Shown: positions 1 through 7,141 of the stretch, piece after piece | Layout: each line of letters opens with the position of its first letter | How positions within the stretch are numbered: the stretch's first letter is position 1 | Assembly: GCA_003134675.1 (NCBI GenBank) | Contig: PLBZ01000089.1 | Location: forward strand, 2,467 to 22,166 | DNA: 19,700 nt | Origin: Solirubrobacterales bacterium | GTDB lineage: Bacteria > Actinomycetota > Thermoleophilia > Solirubrobacterales > Solirubrobacteraceae | Direction: 5' to 3' | Notes under the pieces: generated by a model | Told to the model about the DNA's origin: nothing | The model's database searches: none | The model's input: only the letters and a program-made list of their open reading frames with translations | Position numbers and translations under genes: made by a program

Positions 1-696
1 GCCCCGTCGACGATGGAGATCCTGATCCACCGCGCCGAGTTCGTGCCGGGTCAGTCGGTGCCGCTGTTCGAGCTGGGCCCGCCGGTGTTCGAGGGGGTCG
101 ACTTCGCGCTGAAGCGTGCCTTTGACCTGGTGGGCGCGACGTTGCTGCTCCTGACGCTCAGCCCGCTGCTGCTGGTGATCGTGCTCGCCGTGCGACTGTC
201 ATCCCGGGGTCCGATCCTGTTCAGCTCGACGCGCCGGGGGATCGGCCAGCGACCGTTTGAGTGTCTGAAGTTCCGCACGATGCACACCGATGCCGAGCAG
301 CGCCAGGCCGATCTGGAAGAGCTCAACGAGGCCTCAGGGGCGCTGTTCAAGATCCGCGACGATCCGCGGATGACGCGGGTGGGACGCGCGCTGCGGCGCT
401 ACTCACTGGACGAGCTGCCACAGCTGGTAAACGTGTTGCGCGGCGAGATGTCGCTCGTCGGTCCGCGTCCGTTGCCCGAGCGCGACTACGAGATGCTCGA
501 GGACTGGCACCGCAAGCGCTACCTGGTGCTCCCGGGGATCACCGGCCTGTGGCAGGTCTCAGGCCGCTCGGAGCTGGACTTCGACGACCTCGTGCACCTC
601 GACTTCATCTATCTGGAGCGCTGGTCGTTGGCGCTGGATCTGACGATCATCCTGAAGACGATCCCAGCGGTGCTGATGCAACGCGGCGCCTACTGA
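1..696 (+). CDS. polyprenyl-phosphate sugar-1-phosphate transferase (priming glycosyltransferase), 5' end outside window
   Basis: The frame is open from base 1 (Ala-Pro-Ser-Thr before the first Met at 13), so the gene very likely begins upstream and only the C-terminal catalytic part is seen. The visible 231 residues hold the bacterial sugar transferase domain: a KRAFDLVGA entry, one hydrophobic segment (about residues 45-65), the basic LKFRTM motif, a DDPRMTRVG and SLDELPQL stretch carrying the acidic catalytic residues, then SLVGPRPLPERD and PGITGLWQVSGRSE. In this family the enzyme moves a sugar 1-phosphate from a nucleotide sugar to undecaprenyl phosphate at the inner face of the membrane, starting a repeat unit. 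Full-length relatives of the WbaP/CpsE type have an N-terminal membrane region of about 200 residues, which would lie left of the window. The 3' end overlaps the convergent gene by 50 bp. Family is secure; the sugar used cannot be read. Confidence 0.93.
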   Translation, partial: APSTMEILIHRAEFVPGQSVPLFELGPPVFEGVDFALKRAFDLVGATLLLLTLSPLLLVIVLAVRLSSRGPILFSSTRRGIGQRPFECLKFRTMHTDAEQRQADLEELNEASGALFKIRDDPRMTRVGRALRRYSLDELPQLVNVLRGEMSLVGPRPLPERDYEMLEDWHRKRYLVLPGITGLWQVSGRSELDFDDLVHLDFIYLERWSLALDLTIILKTIPAVLMQRGAY

Positions 697-1222
697 GCCT
701 GCCCACGCACGGGCGCTCTGGCCGCGCGAGGGCGCTTTCGTAGACGCGCCAAGTCTCGCGTCCGACGTCCTGCCAGGTCCACGCAGGCGCAGTCAGCGAG
801 GGCTGGCAAGCCATGTCGTCCGCAGGATCTGGCGCCTGTGGGATCACAACCACATGCTCGCGCTCGAATCCGAGCTCGGCGACGGCTTCGTGGGCGAGCG
901 CCTCGGTGGGAACGATCACGTGGGTTGCGCGCGCCACCGCGAGATGGCGCAGGCGCAGATGGATGCCGCCACTGCGCAATCGCTCGCTGGGGCGGGTGAG
1001 CGCGCCGAGCTCGTGGATGGTCACAACCATCGGACACGGGCTGTGCAGCATCGCGCCCTGCATCCAGGGTGCGTGAAACACGTCCGCCCGGCGAGGACGG
1101 TGCGTCTCAACGATCTCTCCACGTGTCGCGCCGGTGTCACGCAAGGCGCGCAGCAGGTGGCGCGCATACCGTCCGACGCCGCGTGGGTCCGAGGACGGAC
1201 GGCTGTCGAAGGCGACCCTCAC
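647..1222 (-). CDS. GT4-type glycosyltransferase with the C-terminal donor-binding domain deleted
   Basis: Read from GTG at 1222 the product has 191 residues beginning VRVAFDSRPSSDPRGVGRYA, a typical GT4 N-terminus. Residues 1-133 form the acceptor-side Rossmann half (HRPRRADVFHAPW, VVTIHEL, ATHVIVPTEAL, HVVVIPQAPDP). The protein then jumps within about 10 residues to WTWQDVGRETWRVYESAL (148-165), which resembles the extreme C-terminal helix of such enzymes. The whole donor-binding half with the EX7E motif, usually about 170 residues, is missing although the frame is intact. The last 25 or so residues run into the convergent sugar transferase gene (50 bp overlap) and are probably read-through. 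GTG at 1237 and ATG at 1285 are other in-frame starts; none has a good ribosome site. It is probably inactive as a sugar transferase, so a decaying gene or a repurposed half-enzyme. An assembly deletion cannot be excluded. Confidence 0.7.
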   Translation of the reverse strand: MRVAFDSRPSSDPRGVGRYARHLLRALRDTGATRGEIVETHRPRRADVFHAPWMQGAMLHSPCPMVVTIHELGALTRPSERLRSGGIHLRLRHLAVARATHVIVPTEALAHEAVAELGFEREHVVVIPQAPDPADDMACQPSLTAPAWTWQDVGRETWRVYESALARPERPCVGRLSRRRVASAPLGSSSG

Positions 1223-1280
1223 GAGCGCGTTCTGCACTGCTCGCGCCGGTTCACTTCGTCCCCTGGATATACACGCAAGC

Positions 1281-1286
1281 AACATA
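1281..1286 (-). promoter_or_regulatory. possible -10 box TATGTT for the truncated GT4 gene
   Basis: On the minus strand TATGTT fits TANNNT. A start point seven bases on would fall at 1274, about 37-52 bases before the likely GTG starts at 1237 or 1222. Exactly at 1274 lies a GTG opening a seven-codon frame that ends with TGA at 1253-1251. The call rests on the motif and position only. Confidence 0.3.
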
Positions 1287-1358
1287 GTCGGTTCGGGAGG
1301 CTTGTGCAGAGATGACAGCTGGGCTGCATTCTAAAGGCCAGGCTGGGTCGCATCCGTC

Positions 1359-1364
1359 TAGCCT
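1359..1364 (+). promoter_or_regulatory. -10 box TAGCCT, near-leaderless promoter of the methyltransferase
   Basis: TAGCCT matches the actinobacterial TANNNT -10 pattern and lies nine bases before the ATG at 1374, with no purine-rich ribosome site fitting better between them. A transcript would start within about three bases of the start codon. The same layout precedes several other genes in the window. Confidence 0.5.
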
Positions 1365-1373
1365 TGCCCGGGG

Positions 1374-2003
1374 ATGACGGCGCGAGGTGACTACCACGAG
1401 AGTCTGTGGGAGGGTGTGCCCGAGGGACTGGATCCACCTGCGGAAGGGATGCGGCGGGCCTTCCTGCTCGAGCACGTGGGGCCGGGCCAGCGGGTGCTCG
1501 ACGTGGGCTGCGGCGAGGGACGTTTCACCGCCGAGCTCGCGCGTATAGGGACTCACCCGGTGGGGATCGATGTCGCCGCCGAGCCGCTGCGGCGCGCACG
1601 CGCGCGCCATCCTGAGCTCGACCTGAGGCAGGTCAGCCCGGAAGGGGCCTGGCCGCTGGCCGACGCGAGCTTTGACGCCGTGTGGGCAGGCGAGGTGATC
1701 GAGCACGTCGCCGACACCGCGGGCTGGCTGTCTGAGGTGCGCCGCGTGCTGCGCTCCGGTGGTTCTCTGCTGCTGAGCACACCCGACCACGGGCGCCTTC
1801 AGATGCTCTGGTGGGCCCTTGCTCCGCGCGCGTTCGAGGCCCACTTCAACCCTCGCGCCGATCACCTGCGCTTCTACAGGAGCCGCACCCTCACGGACCT
1901 ACTCGAGGACTTCGGCTTTCACGACGTCGAGCTGCGAGGCGCTGGAGGGCCGCCCGGCGCGCGGCGGCGGCTGCTGGCGAGCGCCCGCCGATCGCGATTT
2001 TAG
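1374..2003 (+). CDS. class I SAM-dependent methyltransferase
   Basis: The 209-residue product has a complete Rossmann-type methyltransferase core: SAM-binding motif VLDVGCGEG (41-49), acidic strand-2 end GID (64-66), PLADASFDAVWAGEVIEHV (motifs II-III, about 95-112), then LRSGGSLLLSTPDHG. The C-terminal stretch DHLRFYRSRTL followed by LLEDFGF is typical of polysaccharide-cluster methyltransferases. These act in the cytoplasm on a lipid-linked glycan, a sugar nucleotide or a sugar-chain end; the acceptor cannot be told. The start at 1374 is supported by the -10-like TAGCCT nine bases upstream. The gene overlaps the 3' end of the convergent O-antigen-ligase gene by 113 bp. Because its C-terminus keeps the family pattern to its end, the overlapping part is more likely genuine here than in the ligase. 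Confidence 0.88.
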   Translation: MTARGDYHESLWEGVPEGLDPPAEGMRRAFLLEHVGPGQRVLDVGCGEGRFTAELARIGTHPVGIDVAAEPLRRARARHPELDLRQVSPEGAWPLADASFDAVWAGEVIEHVADTAGWLSEVRRVLRSGGSLLLSTPDHGRLQMLWWALAPRAFEAHFNPRADHLRFYRSRTLTDLLEDFGFHDVELRGAGGPPGARRRLLASARRSRF

Positions 2004-4326
2004 GGCTCCTCAACGCCTGCCGATGAGCTTTCGGCACGCTTTTCAGGGCTGTGGGCGGCGGCGTCGTCGGCGTCTCACGCAGGGCTTGGAGGTAGGCGTT
2101 CTGGATGGCGATCAGGCCTGGATCGTGTTCGATCGCCGACAGCGGGGCGAGCGCCTCGGGGTTCAGGTAGACGGTCGCGCGCAACTCGTCCAGCGCGGCC
2201 TTGGGGTTGCCCATCAGCAGGTCGTATTCGCCCAGCGCTCTCCACGTCTGCGGGTTTGAGGGTTGCAGGTGCACCGCCCGCACGAGCGTGGCGCGCGCAA
2301 GCGCCGTGAGGCCTGAGTGCTGCTGGATCGTCGAGAGCGCGAACAAAGCTTCCGCCGAGAGCGGGTCGTCCTTGACGGCGGCCTGCGCGGCTGAGAGTGC
2401 GCCGTTGGGATCACGTGCGCTCAGCGCGAGCGCTTCCTGGGAGGCGTCTGCGGAGCGCTGCGGCTGCCACTGCGCCCAGGCGGCGAGCAGTGCCGCGACC
2501 ACGGCGGCCGCAGCGACGGCCCCGCGTAGGGGACCCAGCTCGCGCAGGGTGAGCACGCGTAGCTTCCTGCGCGGGCCGCCCTGAGCCGCGCTCTGAAGCG
2601 GTCCGCGGCCGGCGAGCCAGCCGGCGCAGAGTAGGGCCACACAGGCGTTGCCGGGCACAAACCAGGTCCAGTCGACCGTGGAGTGGATCCCGAAGGAGAC
2701 CACGAGGCTGAGCATGCTGAGCATCCCGATGCGCTCGGGGCTGTAAGTGCGCTGTTCGCCCAGCTCTCCTCGATCTTCGACGGGGAGCCAGCCGAAGCCT
2801 TTCCAGCCTGTGCCGCGCAGCTCCCGCCAGCTCGTCCAGCGCCGGTTGAAAGGGTGTGTTGCGCGCCCCGCGGCGGCCATCCAGACCGCCAGCAGGGCGA
2901 GCGCGATCGTCAGCCCTACGATGCCGAGGTCGGCGAGCGTCTGGACGATGAAGCCATGGGCGTCCTTCGCTTCGAGATCCTCTGTGCGGTAGCGCAGCCG
3001 GGCCGTTCCATAGCTTCGCGCACCGGTCCCGAGGACGGGATGGGCCTGGAATATCTTCAGGGCCTCGTTCCAGTAGCGCGCGCGTACGCTGCCGATCGCG
3101 GTCAGGCGCCCGGGGGTATTGGGAGGGACGGCTGCGTGGGGGTTGGTGAGCGAATTGAAGCCGTGGGAGATCGAGCCGGTAAGCCCGCGGTGGCTGGCGG
3201 CGAGCGCTCCCGCGAAGGCGATCACACAGAGCGCGAGGATGCTCAACAGGATCGCCCCGACGTTACGGCGGCTCCGGACTGAAACCCCTCCACCCCCGCG
3301 CCGGCTGGTGAAGAAGCCGATCGCCAGCCCGGCAGTCATCAACACGAGGAGCATCGCGACCAGCAGCACGCCGAGCTGGCGCCCCGCGACCACGCGGGCA
3401 TGCAGCGCGACGCTGTCGGCGCTGAGCGCGTGCCTGGAGAAGTCCCACGCCACCACCAGCCCGGCACCGACGGCGCCGGTGAGCAGCACGGCGGCGCCGC
3501 GCAGGCGCAGCGGCACGACGGCGAACCACAGCGCCACGCCCAGCGCCAGCGCGATCAATGCGCCGCGGGAGTAGGCCAGCATCAGCGTTAGGAGCAGCAG
3601 GCCCATGGCGGGATAGGCCAGCGCGCTCAGCAGGGCGTGTCCGCTCCGGCGTGCCCCCAGCCACATGCAGCCGATCACGCCCATCGCGGCAGTCAGGCCG
3701 GTCGCATTCCAGTAGCCATACGGCGCTTGCAGGCGCGCGTAGATGTCGTGGGCGTCGAGCTGGGCCGGGAATACCTTCGTGAGCAGCGCGTACCCGCACA
3801 CCACCACGGCCGCCAGCGTCACTCCGCCGAGCACCGCGGGCCAGTGCGCGGGAGCTGCGCGCGCGAGCGCGACCGCAGCGCCGAAGACCGCGCTGTAGGC
3901 GAGCATGCGCCCGGCATCCTGCCAGCTGTCATCGGGTGCTACGGACCACACCACCGACAGCACTGTAAGCGCGGTGAACGCGAGCAGCAGCCCCACCGAC
4001 CACAGCCCGTAGGAGCGTCTCCCGGTGGGCGTCAGGATCACCGCGCCGGCCACGACCACACCGCAGCCGAGCGTGAGGATGATCTCCATCGTGGTCATCT
4101 GCTGGACGGGCGGCAGGCCTCCTCCGGCGAAGAAGGTGATGAAGCAGAAGATCGCAGCCATCAGCAGCGTCGGCCACGCCAGCGAGGATCGATCTCCGAT
4201 CAGTCGGCGCCATGAGGAGCGGGGATGAGATCCCCACCCACCGGGGCCCGGCCCCCGCTCATGATCGAGCGCGGGAGCGAGGCCCATCGGCGGGATGGGA
4301 TCAGGTTTGGTGGCGGTTGCGGACAT
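1891..4326 (-). CDS. O-antigen ligase/Wzy-type membrane protein with C-terminal TPR repeats
   Basis: From ATG at 4326 the product has 811 residues. A polar N-terminus of about 50 residues precedes ten or more hydrophobic segments (about 51-380 and 465-570). The ligase signature region lies at 412-470: R-x-RYWNEALKIF, HPVLGTG, then AHGFIVQTLADLGIVGL with a conserved-type His in an outer loop. After a further membrane segment (603-618), residues 625-735 form about three TPR-like helical pairs (NGALSAAQAA, DPLSAEALFALS, NPKAALDELRATVYLNP). The family joins or polymerises undecaprenyl-linked glycans on the outer membrane face; TPRs may dock partner proteins. GTG at 4344 is an alternative start. 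The start overlaps the upstream gene's stop by 26 bp, so it is the last gene of the 8853-1891 unit. The basic tail from about residue 760 lacks family features and overlaps the methyltransferase gene. Confidence 0.88.
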   Translation of the reverse strand: MSATATKPDPIPPMGLAPALDHERGPGPGGWGSHPRSSWRRLIGDRSSLAWPTLLMAAIFCFITFFAGGGLPPVQQMTTMEIILTLGCGVVVAGAVILTPTGRRSYGLWSVGLLLAFTALTVLSVVWSVAPDDSWQDAGRMLAYSAVFGAAVALARAAPAHWPAVLGGVTLAAVVVCGYALLTKVFPAQLDAHDIYARLQAPYGYWNATGLTAAMGVIGCMWLGARRSGHALLSALAYPAMGLLLLTLMLAYSRGALIALALGVALWFAVVPLRLRGAAVLLTGAVGAGLVVAWDFSRHALSADSVALHARVVAGRQLGVLLVAMLLVLMTAGLAIGFFTSRRGGGGVSVRSRRNVGAILLSILALCVIAFAGALAASHRGLTGSISHGFNSLTNPHAAVPPNTPGRLTAIGSVRARYWNEALKIFQAHPVLGTGARSYGTARLRYRTEDLEAKDAHGFIVQTLADLGIVGLTIALALLAVWMAAAGRATHPFNRRWTSWRELRGTGWKGFGWLPVEDRGELGEQRTYSPERIGMLSMLSLVVSFGIHSTVDWTWFVPGNACVALLCAGWLAGRGPLQSAAQGGPRRKLRVLTLRELGPLRGAVAAAAVVAALLAAWAQWQPQRSADASQEALALSARDPNGALSAAQAAVKDDPLSAEALFALSTIQQHSGLTALARATLVRAVHLQPSNPQTWRALGEYDLLMGNPKAALDELRATVYLNPEALAPLSAIEHDPGLIAIQNAYLQALRETPTTPPPTALKSVPKAHRQALRSPKIAIGGRSPAAAAARRAALQRLAARRRESRSPRVGP

Positions 4327-4837
4327 GGTTTCGGAGCGCTCCACCCGCGAGCGTCAGCGCGCAGGCGAGCAGGAATGCCAGGATCACCAGCAGGGAGTTG
4401 GGCAGCGTGCTGAGGGCTGAGGCGATGTCGGCGTGCACCACGCCGGGGCGGACGATTTGGTTGCCCACCCGTAGCGGGGTCGAGCCGGCGCGCTGGGCGC
4501 GATTCAGCGCGCTGCGCTCAGCTGGTGTAGCGGGAGCAGTGGCGGTCGGGGTGCCTGGAGTGCCCGAGCCTCCGGAGCCTCCCCGAGCGCCGGCGGCGGC
4601 CAGCTGAGCTTGGTGGATCAGGCTGGCGCAGTCGGTGTACTCTTCGCTGCTGGTTTCCAGCTCCTTCAGTGCCCTGTTGTAATCCTTTTGGCTGAAGCCG
4701 CTCAGCGATTGGCCGTGAGTGCACCTGAGGATGATCTTTTCGCCGATGTCGGCTCGGGCGGGGGTCGCGAGCGTTAGGAGCATGCTCAGCAGCGCGGCCG
4801 GTAGGGCGAGCGCTCGCGTTGGGGAGAGGATTCTCAT
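4301..4837 (-). CDS. small secreted, membrane-anchored protein of unknown function
   Basis: The 178-residue product starts at ATG 4837, 16 bases after the stop of the preceding glycosyltransferase. It has a clear signal peptide (MRILSP, hydrophobic 9-24, cleavage after ATPARA near residue 29). A compact helical domain of about 50 residues has two cysteines (39 and 70) that could form a disulfide, around SGFSQKDYNRALKELE. A Gly/Ser/Thr/Pro linker (84-106) leads to a polar stretch and one C-terminal membrane segment (147-166) followed by a basic tail (RNHVRNRHQT). This predicts an extracytoplasmic domain anchored at its C-terminus. Lying between a glycosyltransferase and the polymerase/ligase, whose start it overlaps by 26 bp, it is probably made with them and may assist export or assembly. 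I recognise no named family. No clear ribosome site precedes the ATG. Confidence 0.8.
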   Translation of the reverse strand: MRILSPTRALALPAALLSMLLTLATPARADIGEKIILRCTHGQSLSGFSQKDYNRALKELETSSEEYTDCASLIHQAQLAAAGARGGSGGSGTPGTPTATAPATPAERSALNRAQRAGSTPLRVGNQIVRPGVVHADIASALSTLPNSLLVILAFLLACALTLAGGALRNHVRNRHQT

Positions 4838-4853
4838 ATTGAGTGCAATAACG

Positions 4854-5948
4854 CTACCAACGCTCCCGGGAGAGGCCGAGGGTGGCGAGGGCTCCAGAGA
4901 AGCCCTTGGCCCAGGCGTCGTAGGTGAAGGCGCATACGTCCTCCGCGCCGGCCTCGCCGAGGCGCGCACGCAGCGCGGGCTCCGTGGCCAGCCGTCTGAT
5001 CGCCTCGGCGAGTGCGCCTGGCTCGCCGGCTGCCACCACCAGGCCGTTGCGCCCGTCGCGCACCAGACCGCCGCCGACCGCTCCGACGGCATCGCTTGCG
5101 ATCACCGGCAGGCCGCGGTTCATCGCCTCGTTCACAACCAGGCCCCAAGGCTCTCGAAACGTTACAGTCGGGATCGATGGCACCACCAGGACATCGCACG
5201 CGGCATAGAGGTTGCGCAACTCCCTGGGTGCGACGGGATCCATACAGAGAACTCCGTCTCCCGCCGCGCCGCCGGCTGGGACCCAAGGGGGGCTGGATCC
5301 CACGCCGACGAGGACGAGCGCGGCGGTTGGAGCCGGAAGACCCGTGGTACGCCAGGCCTCGATTAGCACCCGTACACCCTTTTCCCGGGCGGGGCGACCT
5401 ACAAACAAGAACTTCGTCTTCGCTTGCGCGGGCCACGCTGGATAGTGGGCAGGAGCGATCTCAGGGGCCCTCCAGAAGTCGTTGTCCACGGCCTGTGGGG
5501 CGATGTGCACGTTGCGCGCGCCGCGCGCACTGACGTAGGCGCTGACGTGCGATCCGTAGGTCACAACGGCGTCCGCGGAGCGATACAGGCGTCGCAGCGC
5601 CAGATAGCTGAGCGTGTGCGCGGCGCTGCGTGGGTGCGCCCACAGCGAGGCCCAGAGGATCAGCGGCACACGGGCGCGACGCGCGCCCGCCCAGGTTGCC
5701 AGCGGTGCCACACGCCCCCCCGTGGGACACACGACCGCACGGTAGCGGCCGCTCGCCGCCAGCGCCTCCAGTGTGCGGGGACGTACGTGGCGATGCGGAA
5801 ACGGGAGCTCTCCGTCGAAGTCCGCGCCGCCGTGCTTGGATCGTCCTCCGAACAGGGCGAACTCGACGTTCTCCGCCTCGTGCAGGCGTGCGAAGGCACC
5901 GATGCGGTCGGGCGGTGCGTGCCCGGTGACGAACAGGACGGGCTTCAT
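4854..5948 (-). CDS. GT4 family glycosyltransferase
   Basis: The 364-residue product starts at ATG 5948 (MKPVLFVTGHAPPDRIGAFA), overlapping the previous gene's stop as ATGA, which suggests translational coupling. It is a GT-B fold enzyme. The N-terminal half contains the acceptor side (PLILWASLWAHP, SADAVVTYGSHVSAYV). The donor half starts at KFLFVGRPAREKGVRVLIEA (180-199) and holds the retaining-enzyme EX7E motif as E266 and E274 in FREPWGLVVNEAMNRGLPVI, followed by GGLVRDGRNGLVV, which usually contacts the nucleotide. The length is normal for GT4. It should act at the cytoplasmic membrane face, adding a sugar to the lipid-linked repeat unit; donor and acceptor cannot be read. The open frame continues upstream to 6260, but that part is a shadow of the neighbouring gene. 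Confidence 0.93.
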   Translation of the reverse strand: MKPVLFVTGHAPPDRIGAFARLHEAENVEFALFGGRSKHGGADFDGELPFPHRHVRPRTLEALAASGRYRAVVCPTGGRVAPLATWAGARRARVPLILWASLWAHPRSAAHTLSYLALRRLYRSADAVVTYGSHVSAYVSARGARNVHIAPQAVDNDFWRAPEIAPAHYPAWPAQAKTKFLFVGRPAREKGVRVLIEAWRTTGLPAPTAALVLVGVGSSPPWVPAGGAAGDGVLCMDPVAPRELRNLYAACDVLVVPSIPTVTFREPWGLVVNEAMNRGLPVIASDAVGAVGGGLVRDGRNGLVVAAGEPGALAEAIRRLATEPALRARLGEAGAEDVCAFTYDAWAKGFSGALATLGLSRERW

Positions 5949-7141
5949 CGCAGCGCGTGCTCGTAGGCGGCAAGCGTCTGCTGACCGCAGCGCTCCCAGG
6001 TGAAATGGGCGGCGACGGTCGCGCGCGCACGCTGGGAAGCCTCGCGCAGGCGGTGGGTATCGGACAGGAGCTCGTCGATGCGCTGGGTGAGCCGCTCGAT
6101 GTCGCCAGGAGGCACGAGCATGAAGCCGTCGCCGGCGGCGGCGATCTCCTCGGGCCCGGGCTCGCCGCGGCATCCGATCGCGGGCAGGCCGCCTGCCATC
6201 GCCTCGATGTAGGCCACCCCGAATGCCTCCTCGGTCGAGGGCATCACGAACAGCGTGCATTGCCGTGCCTGTCCGATCGCCTCCGAGGGGGACAGCTGCC
6301 CATGGAACTCGACCCGCTCGGCGACTCCCAGACGGGCGGTGAGTCCTTCCAGCGCAACTCGCTCGGGGCCTTCGCCGATGATCGAGTAGCGCAGCGTTGG
6401 ATAGCGCTGCCCGAGTACCGCGAGGGCGCGCAGGACGTCGGCATGGCGCTTGCGGGCAACGAGATGCCCCACCGTCACCAGCGTCGGCGGCCCCTCACGC
6501 CGCGATGGGCGCGGAGCGTCGAGCAGATCGGCGCCGAGGTGCACCACACGCGTCTCGCCGGCGCCATGGGTGCGCGCCAGCTCCGCGATCCCCTGACTGT
6601 TGGCGAGCACCAGACGGGCGGCACCCAGCCCGCGTGCCACCGCCGCGGCGCCGGCGGTGCTGCCGGTTGGCGGATCCGCGGCCGTGTAGAGCACGTCGCC
6701 GCCGTGCACGGAGACGAGGAGTGGCACGTCCAGCCGTGCACGACGCACGGCGTCGCCGGCGGGCACGGCGTTGTGGGCGTGGATGAGCTCATATGCAAAC
6801 GAGCGGCCCAGCCGGCGCAGGGCCAGCCCGAGGGCCGGTGCGGCCCATGCTCCCCACGTCGCGTAGGAGCTCGAGCGGGGGGGCGAGACGTAGGGGACGT
6901 AGGAGATATCGAGGCCGTCGCGGGTCTGCTTGCGTGGCTCGCGCACGAGCCTCGCCAATGCGCTCCCGACGCCGCCTGGCCCGGCTGCGAACGAGGCGCG
7001 CGGGGGGATCAGGCGGTGCAGGACGAGGACGCGCACCTCCGCGCCGGCGTCGCGCGCGGCGAGTGCCTGCCGGTGCGCCCAGACGCCCAGCACCGGGTCG
7101 TCCCGGCGCGGGTAGAACTCCGCTACAACGGCGACCTTCAC
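5945..7141 (-). CDS. GT4 family glycosyltransferase
   Basis: From GTG 7141 the product has 398 residues beginning VKVAVVAEFYPRRDDPVLGV, a usual GT4 N-terminus. The GTG overlaps the upstream stop as GTGA and its own stop overlaps the next ATG as ATGA, so three glycosyltransferases are tightly coupled. Motifs include LIHAHNAVPAGDAV (119-132), SVHGGDVLY (144-152), ARLVLANSQGIAEL, the donor half from TLVTVGHLVARKRH (220-233), IIGEGPE (254-260), and EX7E as E305 and E313 in STEEAFGVAYIEAMAGGLP. All core motifs are present and the length is typical, so it should be an active retaining glycosyltransferase at the membrane, building the repeat unit. The specific sugar cannot be deduced. The frame is open to 7873, but the upstream part overlaps the GT2 gene and is not coding. 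Confidence 0.93.
   Translation of the reverse strand: MKVAVVAEFYPRRDDPVLGVWAHRQALAARDAGAEVRVLVLHRLIPPRASFAAGPGGVGSALARLVREPRKQTRDGLDISYVPYVSPPRSSSYATWGAWAAPALGLALRRLGRSFAYELIHAHNAVPAGDAVRRARLDVPLLVSVHGGDVLYTAADPPTGSTAGAAAVARGLGAARLVLANSQGIAELARTHGAGETRVVHLGADLLDAPRPSRREGPPTLVTVGHLVARKRHADVLRALAVLGQRYPTLRYSIIGEGPERVALEGLTARLGVAERVEFHGQLSPSEAIGQARQCTLFVMPSTEEAFGVAYIEAMAGGLPAIGCRGEPGPEEIAAAGDGFMLVPPGDIERLTQRIDELLSDTHRLREASQRARATVAAHFTWERCGQQTLAAYEHALR

Noticed and set aside
2683..3282. 199-codon plus-strand frame inside the ligase gene
   Set aside because: It is antisense to membrane segments with clear hydrophobic pattern; its own sequence is highly charged and featureless.
4839..4873. AACGCT direct repeats and the CTCCCGGGAG palindrome near the secreted-protein start
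   Set aside because: They are short and mostly within the last codons of the preceding gene, with no promoter or second copy to support an operator or terminator.
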